A stretch of 64,000 bases of DNA from Clostridium sp. MD294 (GCF_000364165.2 NZ_CP097810.1:1054001-1118000); one strand, 5' to 3'; shown: positions 36,246-46,372, counted from the first letter of the stretch. Numbers and translations: made by a program. The notes: generated by a model not told the origin, from the letters alone.

Positions 36246-37142
36246 ATGAAAAAATTTTTAGCCACAATAGCTTTATGCTTTACATTAACAACGGCTATAG
36301 GTATAACATCTGTATGGGCGGAAGATGGCATTACAGTAAATTATGAAGGAAATGCTATTTCTTTTGATACACCACCCTTTTTGGAAAATGGTATTACAAT
36401 GGTACCTATGAGAGCAATTGCAGAAAAAATAGGTGCAGAAGTGTCTTGGTCAGCTTCAGCAAAAATTGCTACTGTAAAAAGAGAGCATGACATTTTAGAA
36501 ATTCCTGCAGGAGGAAATGTTGCAAAAAAAAATGAACAAGATATATTATTAGATATGCCAGCAAAAGTAGTTGATGGACGTGTTTTTGTACCATTACGTT
36601 TTGTAGGAGAACAATTAGGATTAAATGTAGTTTGGGATAAACAAACAAAAACAATTGCTTTAACAGAAAAGGCACAAGCACCTAAAAAAATATTTACAAC
36701 ACAATATACGAGTAAAGATAAAAGCTATAGTATTACATTACCGGGAGAAAACTGGAAAGAAGAATATTCTGAATTAGAAAATACAATTATAGTAGATAGT
36801 ACAGAAGGAGAACTGACTATTTTAATTTCTAATTTCAGAAAACAAGATGTTGCAGCGTCAGGCATACAAACAGCAGAAGAATTTGTAAAATTTAATCAAG
36901 ATAGTGCTTATTATGCAGTATATGCTATGGGAAGTGTAACACCAAAAAATATTACATTAAATAATATGAATGTAATGGGAGCAGATGAAATTAGAGTAGA
37001 GGAATATGGCGTTGTATCAAAGGCATTTTTTGTATATGCACAAACAGAACAGTATTATTATGTTTGTGCTATTACGGGAAAAGAAGAATTATATGATGCA
37101 CATATTGCAGAGCTTCAAAAGGCATTGCAAACAATTAAATAA
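36246..37142 (+). CDS. Secreted protein with copper-amine-oxidase N-terminal domain
   Basis: The signal peptide (MKKFLATIALCFTLTTAIG to about residue 25, VWA/E) is followed by a stalk-like Cu_amine_oxidN1 domain (about 28-145), recognisable from PPFLENGITMVPMRAIAEK and GRVFVPLRFVGEQLGLNVVW. The C-terminal domain (about 155-298) is not recognised. Such domains are common on secreted clostridial proteins and do not imply enzyme activity. The ribosome site AAAAGGAGG is about 12 nt from the ATG, a little far. A paralogous gene lies 100 bp downstream. Confidence 0.85.
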   Translation: MKKFLATIALCFTLTTAIGITSVWAEDGITVNYEGNAISFDTPPFLENGITMVPMRAIAEKIGAEVSWSASAKIATVKREHDILEIPAGGNVAKKNEQDILLDMPAKVVDGRVFVPLRFVGEQLGLNVVWDKQTKTIALTEKAQAPKKIFTTQYTSKDKSYSITLPGENWKEEYSELENTIIVDSTEGELTILISNFRKQDVAASGIQTAEEFVKFNQDSAYYAVYAMGSVTPKNITLNNMNVMGADEIRVEEYGVVSKAFFVYAQTEQYYYVCAITGKEELYDAHIAELQKALQTIK

Positions 37143-37161
37143 AAAATCAATAATATATTTG

Positions 37162-37190
37162 TGGACTTTGTTAAAAAAAGAGGGTATAAT
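37162..37190 (+). promoter_or_regulatory. Putative promoter of the acidic-repeat protein gene
   Basis: TGGACT (37162-37167) and TATAAT (37185-37190) are 17 bp apart, about 50 bp before the start codon. The -35 box is imperfect. Confidence 0.5.
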
Positions 37191-37242
37191 GTTTTAGAAC
37201 ATTTTAAAGAATAGTAATGATGTGTGAGGAGGAAGTATAAAA

Positions 37243-38103
37243 ATGAAAAGATTTTTAGCAGCAATGACATTAGGTATGACATTGGTAGTAGGAGCAGTTT
37301 CTGTACAAGCAGCAGATTTATCTGTAACAGTAAATGGGGCAGCAGTTACATTTGATGCACAACCATTTGCTGAACAAGGTGTTACATTAGTACCAATGCG
37401 TGCAATTATGGATAATTTAGGTGCAACAGTACAATGGAATGCACAAACAAAAACTGTAACAGCAACAAAAGATGACAAAACAGTTGTTTTGACAATTGAC
37501 AGCAAAGTAGCAATGGTAAATGGACAAGCTGTAGAATTAGAAGTAGCAGCAAAAATTGTTGGAAATAGAACATTTTTACCAGTAAAATTCATTGGAGAAC
37601 AGTTTGGTTTAAATGTAGAGTGGAATGAACAAAACAACGTTGTTTCTTTGACACAAATTGTAACAGAACCAGCTCCAGAAGAAGAAGTAACAACACCAAC
37701 AAAAGATACAGCAAAAGATGATGAAACAAAAGCAGAAGATGAAACAGCAAAAGATGACGAAACAAAAGCAGAAGATGAAACAGTAAAAGATGATAAAACA
37801 GAAGCAGAAGATGAAACAAAAACAGAAAATGAAACAAAAACAGAAGATGAAACAAAAGCAGAAGATGAAACAGTAAAAGATGATAAAACAGAAGCAGAAG
37901 ATGAAACAGCAAAAGATGACGAAACAAAAGCAGAAGATGAAACAGTAAAAGATGATAAAACAGAAGCAGAAGATGAAACAGCAAAAGATGATGAAACAAA
38001 AGCAAAAGATGATGAAACAAAAGCAAAAGATGAAACAGTAAAAGATGACGAAACAAAAGCAGAAGATGAAACAGTAAAAGATGATGAAACAAAATCTGAA
38101 TAA
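37243..38103 (+). CDS. Secreted protein: copper-amine-oxidase N-domain plus acidic Lys/Asp/Glu/Thr repeats
   Basis: The 286-residue protein has a signal peptide ending at VQA/AD, a Cu_amine_oxidN1 domain (about 25-140: QPFAEQGVTLVPMRAIMDN and NRTFLPVKFIGEQFGLNVEW) and then about 130 residues of low-complexity repeats built from DETKAED, ETVKDDK and TEAEDET units. It lacks an LPXTG motif or other anchor. The repeats are highly charged and likely disordered, as a cell-wall spacer or cation-binding tail. It is a paralogue of the gene just upstream. Repeat number may vary between strains. Confidence 0.85.
   Translation: MKRFLAAMTLGMTLVVGAVSVQAADLSVTVNGAAVTFDAQPFAEQGVTLVPMRAIMDNLGATVQWNAQTKTVTATKDDKTVVLTIDSKVAMVNGQAVELEVAAKIVGNRTFLPVKFIGEQFGLNVEWNEQNNVVSLTQIVTEPAPEEEVTTPTKDTAKDDETKAEDETAKDDETKAEDETVKDDKTEAEDETKTENETKTEDETKAEDETVKDDKTEAEDETAKDDETKAEDETVKDDKTEAEDETAKDDETKAKDDETKAKDETVKDDETKAEDETVKDDETKSE
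37699..38098 (+). repeat. In-frame coding tandem repeat
   Basis: Degenerate units of about 18 to 33 bases based on GATGAAACAAAAGCAGAA and GATGAAACAGTAAAAGAT are repeated many times in frame. Larger blocks of about 100 bases (for example 37846-37940 and neighbours) are near-identical, showing recent expansion by recombination or slippage. Confidence 0.9.
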
Positions 38104-38141
38104 GCAGTAATACATAATTTGACAAATCAATAATGAAATAA

Positions 38142-38183
38142 AGAAGTAATGAAATATATTTTATATGAAGTTACTTCTTTTTC
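38142..38183 (+). terminator. Terminator after the acidic-repeat gene
   Basis: AGAAGTAA and TTACTTCT flank an AT-rich loop and are followed by TTTTTCT. Confidence 0.75.
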
Positions 38184-38368
38184 TATATTATATTGTTGTT
38201 AAACAAGAGAAGTTTTGTTTTATAACGAAAAAATGTTTTTTTGACGCTAAAATCAAAATAAAAATAGTAAAATTATTATTTTTTATGCAATTTTTTTAAT
38301 ATATTTTTTATAGATAGACATTTATATGAAAAAGGGAAAAAATTGTATTTTTATTTTTGCTTTTTCTA

Positions 38369-38398
38369 TTGACTTTGTAGAAAAACATCATATATAAT
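38369..38398 (+). promoter_or_regulatory. Promoter of sstT
   Basis: TTGACT (38369-38374) and TATAAT (38393-38398) are 18 bp apart, giving a leader of about 295 nt before sstT. Confidence 0.7.
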
Positions 38399-38399
38399 T

Positions 38400-38699
38400 A
38401 AAGGAACGAATTTTAATAATAATATTAAAATTTGTTGTTTTGTATTTGTGTAATGAAATATTTTGCTGTATCAGAGGGGGGAATTTATATAATAACTTCT
38501 GTTTTTATGTTGATAGTGTAACAAAAGAAATAATATGGTAAAATGCAGTTTTTTAACGCAATTATAATTATAATATTTTAGAGTAAAACTGTGTTTTGCT
38601 TTAAAAATTATTTTGGAGTGAAATGTAAAAATAGCAGCAAGTTTTGTTACATAATAAAAACATCGTACAACCTTTTAAATAATAAAATAGGAGGGTAAT
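38400..38699 (+). other. Long 5' leader of sstT
   Basis: The leader has an AT-only near-palindrome (ATTTTAATAATAATATTAAAAT, about 38411-38432), an RBS-like GAGGGGGG (about 38474-38481) not followed by a usual start codon, and CAGTTTT/AAAACTG arms (about 38545-38592). No known riboswitch family is recognised and there is no clear terminator. Its length suggests post-transcriptional control, but this is inference. Confidence 0.35.
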
Positions 38700-39923
38700 A
38701 TGAAAGATATACTTGTAAAATGGAATAATATTAGTTTAGTAAAGCGTATCATTGGTGGTATGATAATTGGTGCAATACTAGGTATGGCAGTTCCTAGTTT
38801 ATCCGTTATTGGTATATTAGGAGATATTTTTGTAAATGCTTTAAAAGCAGTTGCTCCTGTATTGGTATTTTTCTTAGTTATGAGTGCATTAGCACAACAT
38901 AAAGAAGGCGGAGCAAGTAATATGGGTACAGTTATTATACTGTATTTGGTAGGTACTTTTGCAGCAGCAGTTGTTGCAGTTATTGCAAGCTTTTTGTTTC
39001 CAGTAACATTAACATTACCAGAAGCTGCATCAGGTAATGCAGCACCTGGTGGTATTGGTGAAGTTTTGAAAACATTGCTTTTAAATATCGTTGCAAACCC
39101 TATTGGTTCTATTGTAAATGCAAATTATATTGGTATATTAGCATGGGCAGTTATATTTGGTTTAGCATTAAAACCAGCTTCTGAAACAACAAAGAAAGGC
39201 ATATTGGACTTTTCTGAAGCAGTTTCACAAGCAGTTAGATGGGTAATTAGTTGTGCACCATTTGGTATACTTGGCTTAGTATTTACAACTGTTTCTGAAA
39301 ATGGACTTGGTACTTTTACAACATATGGAAAATTGTTAATTGTATTGGTAGGTTCTATGGCAGTTGTTGCATTTATTGTAAATCCTATTATTGTATTTTT
39401 AACAATGGGTACTAATCCATATCCATTAGTATTTAAATGTTTAAAAGAAAGTTTTATTACTGCATTCTTCACAAGAAGCTCCGCAGCAAATATCCCTGTT
39501 AATATGGCACTTTGTGAGTCATTAGGATTAGATGAAGATAATTATTCTGTATCCATTCCTTTGGGAGCAACGATTAACATGGGTGGTGCAGCAATCACTA
39601 TTACTGTTATGACATTAGCAACAGTACATACATTGGGTATTACAGTAGATATTCCAACAGCAATTATATTGAGTGTTGTAGCAGCAGTTTCTGCTTGTGG
39701 TGCATCTGGTGTTGCAGGCGGTTCATTGCTTTTAATTCCTTTGGCTTGTTCTTTATTTGGTATTTCTGGAGATATAGCAATGCAAGTAGTAGGTGTTGGT
39801 TTTATTATTGGTGTTATACAAGACTCTTGTGAAACAGGCTTGAACTCCTCTACAGACGCATTGTTTACAGCAGCATCTGAATTTAGACAATGGAAAAAAC
39901 AAGGAAAACCAATTAAATGGTAA
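38700..39923 (+). CDS. sstT: Serine/threonine:Na+ symporter SstT
   Basis: SstT imports serine and threonine with sodium. It belongs to the dicarboxylate/amino acid:cation symporter family. The 407 residues have about eight membrane helices plus re-entrant loops. Characteristic stretches are [18 protein letters not shown] (the Ser-rich substrate loop), [18 protein letters not shown] and [18 protein letters not shown]. The start has AGGAGGG 6 nt upstream. It is monocistronic, with a terminator immediately after. Use of a sodium gradient fits with an Rnf complex that may pump Na+. Confidence 0.95.
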   Translation: MKDILVKWNNISLVKRIIGGMIIGAILGMAVPSLSVIGILGDIFVNALKAVAPVLVFFLVMSALAQHKEGGASNMGTVIILYLVGTFAAAVVAVIASFLFPVTLTLPEAASGNAAPGGIGEVLKTLLLNIVANPIGSIVNANYIGILAWAVIFGLALKPASETTKKGILDFSEAVSQAVRWVISCAPFGILGLVFTTVSENGLGTFTTYGKLLIVLVGSMAVVAFIVNPIIVFLTMGTNPYPLVFKCLKESFITAFFTRSSAANIPVNMALCESLGLDEDNYSVSIPLGATINMGGAAITITVMTLATVHTLGITVDIPTAIILSVVAAVSACGASGVAGGSLLLIPLACSLFGISGDIAMQVVGVGFIIGVIQDSCETGLNSSTDALFTAASEFRQWKKQGKPIKW

Positions 39924-39953
39924 TTATATTTTGATATTAATATTGGTTGTGCG

Positions 39954-39990
39954 AACCCTTATCATAAAAATGATAAGGGTATTTTTATTA
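39954..39990 (+). terminator. Terminator of sstT
   Basis: ACCCTTATCAT and ATGATAAGGGT form a perfect hairpin with a four-base loop, then a T-rich tract. Confidence 0.93.
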
Positions 39991-40219
39991 TTTTTGTAAA
40001 AATATAATAAAAGAGTTATTGTGGGATAGTGATAGAATATAATAAATGTTAAGTTCTTTATGTTATGTATAAAATATTTATAATACATTAAATAATAAAG
40101 ACTTTAATATCAGTATAAAATAAGTTTTTATATTTACAATACAAATATATTTAGCTATAATTATTTTGTGAAATATGATGTTTTTATGTTTATTAATGTG
40201 TTATATTAAAGCATTACTC

Positions 40220-40248
40220 TTGATTTTGAGTTTTGTATATGTTATGAT
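40220..40248 (+). promoter_or_regulatory. Putative promoter of the 64-residue ORF
   Basis: TTGATT (40220-40225) and TATGAT (40243-40248) are 17 bp apart. The rest of the 39991-40413 spacer is AT-rich with no other feature that I can support. Confidence 0.45.
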
Positions 40249-40413
40249 AGCTATAATGGTTAGTACAATAAATACTATTTTGTCTATAAATTTGTTAGTT
40301 TTAAAAAATTAACTTTTTATGAAAATAGAAAATATTTTTATTTGTATTAAAATGTTGAAAGTTTATTATAAAATAGTATATCTATTAATATGATATTAGA
40401 AAGGGCACCTGTT

Positions 40414-40608
40414 ATGTTACATCCACTCTATTCTCTTTATTTAGAACAAAATTGTAATATTCTTTCTATTGATGAAGAAGAAGGCGTTATATTAAGTTAT
40501 CAAAATAAGATTGTAAAAATTCCCTATGAAAAATGGGAAAAAGTAGAAGAATATACACTTTCTTATTTTCAATTTCAGTTAGAGAAATTAATAAAAGAAT
40601 ATACATAA
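40414..40608 (+). CDS. Small protein of unknown function (64 aa)
   Basis: The ORF encodes MLHPLYSLYLEQNC and an acidic, helix-prone remainder with many Tyr and Glu. I use the ATG at 40414 because AAAGGG lies 8 nt upstream, while the ATG 24 bp earlier has no ribosome site. A strong terminator follows within a few bases, which supports real expression. No family recognised. It is the last chromosomal gene before the integrated element. Confidence 0.6.
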   Translation: MLHPLYSLYLEQNCNILSIDEEEGVILSYQNKIVKIPYEKWEKVEEYTLSYFQFQLEKLIKEYT

Positions 40609-40610
40609 AT

Positions 40611-40650
40611 AAAAAAAGCTTTCTGTTAGAAATAATAGAAAGCTTTTTAT
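40611..40650 (+). terminator. Terminator after the small ORF
   Basis: AAAAAAGCTTTCT and AGAAAGCTTTTT form a perfect stem followed by TTATTGG. Confidence 0.9.
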
Positions 40651-40830
40651 TGGTGCCTTATTCTAATAAAATATTTAGTTTTATTAAGAGTTAAAAAAAT
40701 ATAGTGTATAAAAAATAAAACTTGTGTCATGATAGAAATTAATTAATAATTTTTATTACATAAAATTTAAGTTTTGTTTTTTCTTTTGTTATAAAATAAA
40801 AAACTTAGTATTTTACCATTTTTTGAACAT

Positions 40831-40920
40831 AAAAAACGGAACCCCATGACAAATGTCACAAAACTCCGCTTTTTAAATGCACCTTTAGGGGCTCGAACCC
40901 TAGACCCACTGATTAAGAGT
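40831..40920 (-). repeat. Left attachment repeat: displaced tRNA-Lys 3' half and terminator
   Basis: This segment is about 95% identical to 55535-55625. On the minus strand it reads as the tRNA-Lys(CTT) sequence from the anticodon loop to the 3' end (40878-40920, identical) plus the downstream terminator (a few mismatches and one indel). Identity stops exactly after the anticodon-stem base at 40920. It is the signature of site-specific integration into the tRNA gene. Confidence 0.92.
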
Positions 40921-41022
40921 TTTCTTCTCCTATATTTGCAAATTTATAAAATGCTTAAAATACAGCATTTTCGATATTTTTTGATTTCCATAAAATCCAT
41001 ATCGTAGATACTTTTTATGATA

Positions 41023-41043
41023 ATTGCAGTACAAATTGCAGTA
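41023..41043 (+). repeat. Paired ATTGCAGTA repeats, left end (candidate integrase arm sites)
   Basis: ATTGCAGTA occurs at 41023-41031 and 41035-41043, 12 bp apart. The same pair in the same orientation occurs near the right end (55381-55400). Paired direct repeats near both ends are typical of tyrosine-integrase arm-binding sites. Confidence 0.6.
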
Positions 41044-41151
41044 CTTTTATTGTGGATAAAAAATAGTTTTTCTAGTGATAAAGAAAGACTATTTTCGATT
41101 AAAAAACTATGGTATAATAGAAACATCATAATAGGAAGGTGTTATAGAAAA

Positions 41152-42009
41152 ATGAGTTTTCATATAGAATATTTACCAAAAGCAGATGTTGTTTTTACAG
41201 TGATGTTTTTAAATAAAGAGCTTTGCGAAAAAGTATTAGAAGTAATACTAGGAGAACATATAGAGCTTATAGATATTGTAGCAGAATATAAAAATGATTT
41301 GCATAAGGCAGCATTAAATTCTGTATACTTTGATATTCAAACAAGGTCTGTTGATAATCGTATTATTACACTGGATTTACAAAGAGTATAAAGTAAAGAG
41401 CGTATACGAAAAAGGACAATATACTATGCTTGTAGAGAGATTGCTTCTCAAAAAGTAGAAAAAAGCAAATATGAAGATTTAGAAAGTGTTATAGTTACTT
41501 TTATATTGACAGAAGCTCCGCTCAAGCATACAGTGACGAACAGAAAAATCAAACTGATAGATGAAGCAACACATGAAGTTTATAGTGATTTAATGACGAT
41601 ACATGAAGTGAATATCAAACATATTTCAGAACAGAATAGTCAGGAATTGCAAATATTAAGATGTTTTTTTGAAATTGAAACAGAGGAAAATTATCAAAAA
41701 TTTGTTTCATCATATGAACAAACAACATTAGGAGCATTACTTTTACAAGAATATGAAGCAGCAATTGCTAACCCATCTGTGCTAGACCATCTGAGTGAGG
41801 AGGATAAATATATGATACGTTTAACTGACGAAGAAAGATTATTAGAACGTGCTGAAGGTAGAGAACAAGGTAGAGAGCAAGGATTACAACAAGGATTACA
41901 ACAAAAAAGTATAGAAATAGCGAAAAATCTTTTAAGTGAGGGAATGACGATTACATTCATTTCTAAAATAACAGGATTATCTGAAGAAGAAGTTGCACTT
42001 TTGATATAA
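41152..42009 (+). pseudogene. Rpn/PD-(D/E)XK nuclease family transposase-like protein, interrupted by in-frame TAA
   Basis: The two halves (MSFHIEYLPKADVVFTVMF to LDLQRV, and SKERIRKRTIYYACREIA onward) lie in one frame and are separated by a TAA at 41389-41391. Together they match the Rpn/PDDEXK_2 family, which gives recombination-promoting nucleases and is frequent in Lachnospirales genomes. The typical C-terminal tail is present: EGREQGREQGLQQGLQQ, then a helix-turn-helix-like SEGMTITFISKITGLSEEEV. The ATG at 41152 has GGAAGGTG about 12 nt upstream. Without readthrough the N-terminal product is only 79 residues. Confidence 0.8.
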
Positions 42010-42058
42010 AATGAAAAATTACTATAAAAGTAAAAAAATTACATCAATGTATAAAATA

Positions 42059-42089
42059 AAGAAGATGTTTATAATATCTTCTTTTTTTA
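42059..42089 (+). terminator. Terminator after the rpn-like gene
   Basis: AAGAAGAT and ATATCTTCTT flank a short loop and are followed by a run of T. It lies between convergent genes. Confidence 0.8.
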
Positions 42090-42106
42090 TTGTGGCTATA
42101 AAATAT

Positions 42107-44803
42107 CTACTCAAAATAGTTTTTAATTTCTTCTATACTTTGTTTTTGGTATTGAGTAACAAGTTTTAAAATTTCTTCTGGTATTTCTTCAAAAGAAGAA
42201 ATACTACAAAAATAACCTGTCTTTCCAATTCCTTTATATAGTATACCAATAGTTATCAATTCTTTTATATAACGATTTGCTGTACTAAATGAAATATGAT
42301 AGATTTCCATAATTTTACTATTAGAAATTTTTTTATACTCAAATAACGATAAAATAATTTGTGATAAAATTTTTTTGTCTAAATTAGAAGAAGATTTCTG
42401 AACAACATTTGAATTACTTTTTATCTTTGGAATATTTTCAATAGTATCTTCTTTATTTATCAACATATCACTATCGTTTATTTCAAACAAATAAGAAGGT
42501 TTTGTTTTTATTTTACTCACAATAGATAGTATTGTTTTTTCCAATACATTAATCCCTTGTAGTCTTAATTTTCCATTATCAGTTAAAAGATACATATCTC
42601 CCTTTCCTCTTAAGCGATGAGCAGGAATCTCTTTTAATCTTGCAATATTATTAGAATGATAAACATCACTTGTTTTTAATACTACTTTTGCTGTGATATT
42701 TCTAATAATACTTGACTTTTTTATATTTTCATCTGCATTTTGTATTACTAATATGAGATGAATTTTAGCACTTCTACCCTTTTCAAATAGATTAGATAAT
42801 CTGTTTATCATTTCTTTTTTTATTTCTTTATCATCATGAAACAGAGAAAGTACTTCCTCCATAATACAAATTATTTCAGGCTCTTTGTTTAAATTTTTTA
42901 ATTTATGTCGTCTATTCATTTCATTATTTAGCCAATCTAATGCATTGATAGCTTCTATTTTGTCTGTAATAATTTTAGTAGCTAGATGAGGAATATTTTC
43001 ATAATATTCAAATGTTTGTCCTTGTTTAAAATCCATAAGCATAAATCGTACATCAGATGGTTTTGTTTGAGTAATCACACTCAATAATAAAGCATGAACA
43101 GCAATACTTTTCCCTGAACCTGTAGTACCTCCAATCAGCATATGATGAACTTACTGTAAGTCTATTATTTTTAAAGTATCATGATAATCATATCCTACAA
43201 TATAAGGAATTTTTATTTTTTCTCTTAGCAATAAAAGAAAAATTGGATTTCTTACATCGTTTAAAACTTGATTTATATTTGTACTCTCAATTTTTTCGTG
43301 TAAATGGATTAATTCCATATCGCCGTCTTGATATGATGTATTTAAAAGAATATCAGAACTTTTCATATGCATACGAATATTTTCTAATTTTTTATAAATC
43401 TGTTCTAAAGAAGTAGAAAAAAATGGACTTATTTTATAAATTATAGCATTTTTCCTTTCTATACAATCGGTTACTTTTACAGATAAACCTAAATTTGAAA
43501 ATAAGTATTGCAAATGATTTATTTTATCTTCTTTTGTAGCATTTGGATAATTAGGGTTTTTGACAAATTGATAACAAGAAGCTAAAAAGATACTTTTCTT
43601 TATTTCCACAATATTTTCAGTGAAAGAGTAAAACAATTCAGAAAGTAATGTTTCAATTTTTTTATATAAAAAGTTATTATTTTCTTTGATAGTTTGTATT
43701 TTTTCAAAAATATAAGTTAAAAAGGCTTTAAGTAACCATAGTAATATAGATATACTTTTTATTTCAACAGGATTTCTTAAAGTTATGCCAATTCTAGGAT
43801 TATACAAAATTTCTTCTGAGTTGTAAACTTCTTCTTGTATGTAATTTTTTGTATTTCCATCAATTCTTTCTTTTGATTCTTTTATAGAGAAAGAATTTAC
43901 AAAATCGTATACTATACTACTTAAAAATTTTTTTAGTTTTTGAAAAAGTTGTATATATTCTATACTTTGTTCTGCAACAATTTCATCGAAATAAATGCTT
44001 TTAATTGTATTATATTTGATGTATTCCTTTTCAGCAATAAAAATAGGCAGTACATTAAAATTATTATTTATTATTTTATTTTGATATCTGTTATCTAAAG
44101 GTGTTGAAGAAATGTTATCAAGTAAAGATAAATAAATTTTTTTCTGAAAATCTACTCCTTCTGATATTAATACAGGAACATCTTTTAAATTTTCTAAATT
44201 TTCCTTGTTTTTTTCTAAATTAGTTGTACATAACAGTTCTGCAATGCTGTCAATACAACCTGCTCTATTAGTATTTGTACAACAAGAATGAATACCAATA
44301 TTTACATCACATATTTCACATAATTGTTTTATTAAAAAATTAGATTCAGAACCTTGGTTAGTAATAATCTGTAAAAAATAAGGGAAATAAATACCATTTT
44401 TCTTTAAAAAACTTGTGAATGTAGAACATAGACAATATGCAAATAAAAATGTTACAAAAGAGCCATATGTTTCATCTTGAAATAATTTCTTAGTATTTTC
44501 AAGATACCCATAAAGTGAATTTTTAGCTAATAAATTTTCTATTGTTAAAGATGATAAACAATTTGTTTTACTATTAGATTTTATACAAGGGTTTGCATTT
44601 TGATAGATACCATTTTCCCAGCCAACCGAATAATCTTTTTCTAAAACTCGCATTAATTCAGCATATTGTTCATCCGTCATTTTCTTATCATATTCTATTA
44701 TTTTATGTAATAAATCAATAGATGATATAGAAATATTTGTATATTTTAATTTGTCGCGTAATTGTTTAATATAAATTTTATTAACAGAATCAGAATGATT
44801 CAT
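42107..44803 (-). pseudogene. FtsK/SpoIIIE-like ATPase interrupted by in-frame TAA
   Basis: A single minus-strand frame runs from 44803 to 42107 with one internal TAA at 43151-43153, placed just before HHMLIGGTTGSGKS, the Walker A region. The N-terminal 550 residues have no recognised domain but end YHDTLKIIDLQ, as FtsK proteins do ahead of Walker A. The C-terminal 344 residues hold Walker A, a Walker B-like IICIMEEV and a winged-helix domain (ISFSTANRYIKELITIGIL). Such ATPases drive DNA transfer in small conjugative elements. The C-terminal piece has no ribosome site, so it is unlikely to be made separately. Point mutation is the simplest explanation. Confidence 0.8.
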
Positions 44804-44937
44804 AATAGTATACTCCTATATTATTTAAATAAATAATTAATTTATATATATAGTATCATATTCTATTTTGATTATCTACATAAAGTATTATAATTTTTAT
44901 TTTTTTATGAAAAATTATATTCCTTAATACAAAAATA

Positions 44938-44977
44938 TAATATAGAGTGATGTCCCTAAATTGCGTATTCTATATTA
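44938..44977. other. Stem-loop in the divergent spacer before the rep-like gene
   Basis: TAATATAG (44938-44945) and CTATATTA (44970-44977) are perfect 8-bp inverted arms around a 24-nt loop (AGTGATGTCCCTAAATTGCGTA in part), the least AT-rich part of the spacer. Position and form suit a replication origin or a regulatory site for the Rep-like protein, whose gene begins 27 bp further on. Function is inferred only from position. Confidence 0.4.
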
Positions 44978-45003
44978 TTAATTTTAATTAAGGAGGAATG
45001 ATT

Positions 45004-46095
45004 ATGTTACATACATCTCTTGGTTTTCATACATTTACTATTTTTCAAACTATAACAAATATAGAAGCAAATAACTTATTAAACCAATTTAAAGAGTATA
45101 GCCAAAAAACAGGTAATATAAAGATATTTCTATCAAAAAATAAAATAAATTTTGTAAAGGAGTACTGTATTTGTTATATTAAAAAAGAGATAGGAATTAC
45201 TTGGTATATTCCATTTTATAATGATGTAAAGTTTAAATGTTATCAGATAAGAGCGGTAATAAATCCTAAGATATTGATAGGTACAAATGATTATATTACT
45301 GCTACTACAGAAAAAGATTTAGATAGAGTATTGTTTGAATTTCAAAAAAATACAATGGAAATTTCTAAGCAGCTTGCTGATATGCAGAGATATTGTTTTC
45401 ATAGAATAGATTATTGTATTAACTTTGATTTAGAGGAATTAGGGGATTATGAGCCTCTTTTTTTTATGAGTTTAATACAACATGCTAATATACCAAACTG
45501 TTTTAAAGAAAAAATGAAATATGATACTATTTCTCATAGAAAAAAAGGATATATGGAAAGCTTCTACTTAAAAAGCGATTCTGTTACAGTGAATTGTTAT
45601 TGCAAATATTTACAATTACAAAAACAATTTCCTACTTGTCCTAATATAGAGCAGTCCAAGTATATCATTCGTTTTGAAATACAATGCAGTTATAAAAAGG
45701 TGTACAATATGATATATCAAAATAAAGAATATGAATCGTTTGAACAAATATTTTATGATATGCTTTCTGATGAACGAGCACAATATATCATAAAAAAATA
45801 CTATAAGAGTACAATTATGTTGGGAAATTATTATACATTGAAAGAAGCAAAAAAAAGAATACAATCAAGTTGTTGTAGTAAAAAGAAAAAAGAATACCTT
45901 ATTGATGTTTTAACTATGATTGCAAAGTCAAGAGGTGTTATGAAAGCAAAAGAAAAATTATCAAAAGAAGAAAAGACAAAGTTTGAAAAAGCATTAAAAG
46001 AATTGCAAAAAGTAGGGATTAATCCTGTTGTTTTGCCAAAAAGAAGAAAAATACATTATGTACCAAATCTTTTAGAAAGTTATATAAATTCTTAA
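45004..46095 (+). CDS. Replication-initiation-like protein (phage/plasmid Rep, gene II/X type)
   Basis: The 363-residue protein resembles rolling-circle initiators of the phage gene II/X kind: a basic protein with RIDYCINFDLEE, then DSVTVNCYCKYLQLQ (a Tyr-containing segment) and YIIRFEIQCSYKKVY, a pattern shared by that group. The C-terminus is Lys-rich with a helical KEEKTKFEKALKELQKVG. I start at 45004 because the ATG at 44998 is fused to the ribosome site AAGGAGG. It is divergent from the FtsK-like gene, the usual pair in small integrative elements. Family assignment is by pattern only; it could also act as a relaxase. Confidence 0.55.
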   Translation: MLHTSLGFHTFTIFQTITNIEANNLLNQFKEYSQKTGNIKIFLSKNKINFVKEYCICYIKKEIGITWYIPFYNDVKFKCYQIRAVINPKILIGTNDYITATTEKDLDRVLFEFQKNTMEISKQLADMQRYCFHRIDYCINFDLEELGDYEPLFFMSLIQHANIPNCFKEKMKYDTISHRKKGYMESFYLKSDSVTVNCYCKYLQLQKQFPTCPNIEQSKYIIRFEIQCSYKKVYNMIYQNKEYESFEQIFYDMLSDERAQYIIKKYYKSTIMLGNYYTLKEAKKRIQSSCCSKKKKEYLIDVLTMIAKSRGVMKAKEKLSKEEKTKFEKALKELQKVGINPVVLPKRRKIHYVPNLLESYINS

Positions 46096-46113
46096 AAAAA
46101 GAAAAAAATGAAT

Positions 46114-46158
46114 AAGACTGTTTTATTATTATGTAATGAATAAAATAGTCTGTTTTTA
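46114..46158 (+). terminator. Terminator after the rep-like gene
   Basis: AGACTGTTTTATT and AATAAAATAGTCT pair with one mismatch, followed by GTTTTTAT. Confidence 0.8.
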
Positions 46159-46177
46159 TAGTAAAGAAAAAATAATA

Positions 46178-46372
46178 TTATATAAATTCATAGTTTTTTA
46201 AGATATAAGAACCATTTTTAGGCACAAGTGTTGCATCTTCTACATAATCTTTTATATTTTTCTTTAAGTTTGATTGATTATCCTTTACACTTCACAAGTA
46301 ATCCCATTCTCCTTCTATTACTATTTTAGAAGTTTTTTTGATAGTTTAGGACATCTGCAACAACCATACAAT
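46178..46372 (-). pseudogene. ISAs1-like transposase remnant
   Basis: Minus-strand translation, allowing one frameshift and one TGA, gives DCMVVADVLNYQKKTSK, then IVIEGEWDYL, then SVKDNQSNLKKNIKDYVED. This fits the central DDE region of ISAs1-family transposases (DAMGCQK, GDYVLALKGNQ pattern). Only this fragment remains. Confidence 0.6.

Noticed and set aside
37589-38130. Long minus-strand open frames rich in Phe, Leu and Cys
   Set aside because: They are the antisense of the acidic repeat, which lacks stop codons on the complement because of its biased codons. No ribosome site and implausible composition.
41017-41151. Upstream extension of the Rpn-like ORF from an ATG at 41017
   Set aside because: It would run through the repeat doublet and a promoter-like region, has no ribosome site, and the family start matches MSFHIEY at 41152.
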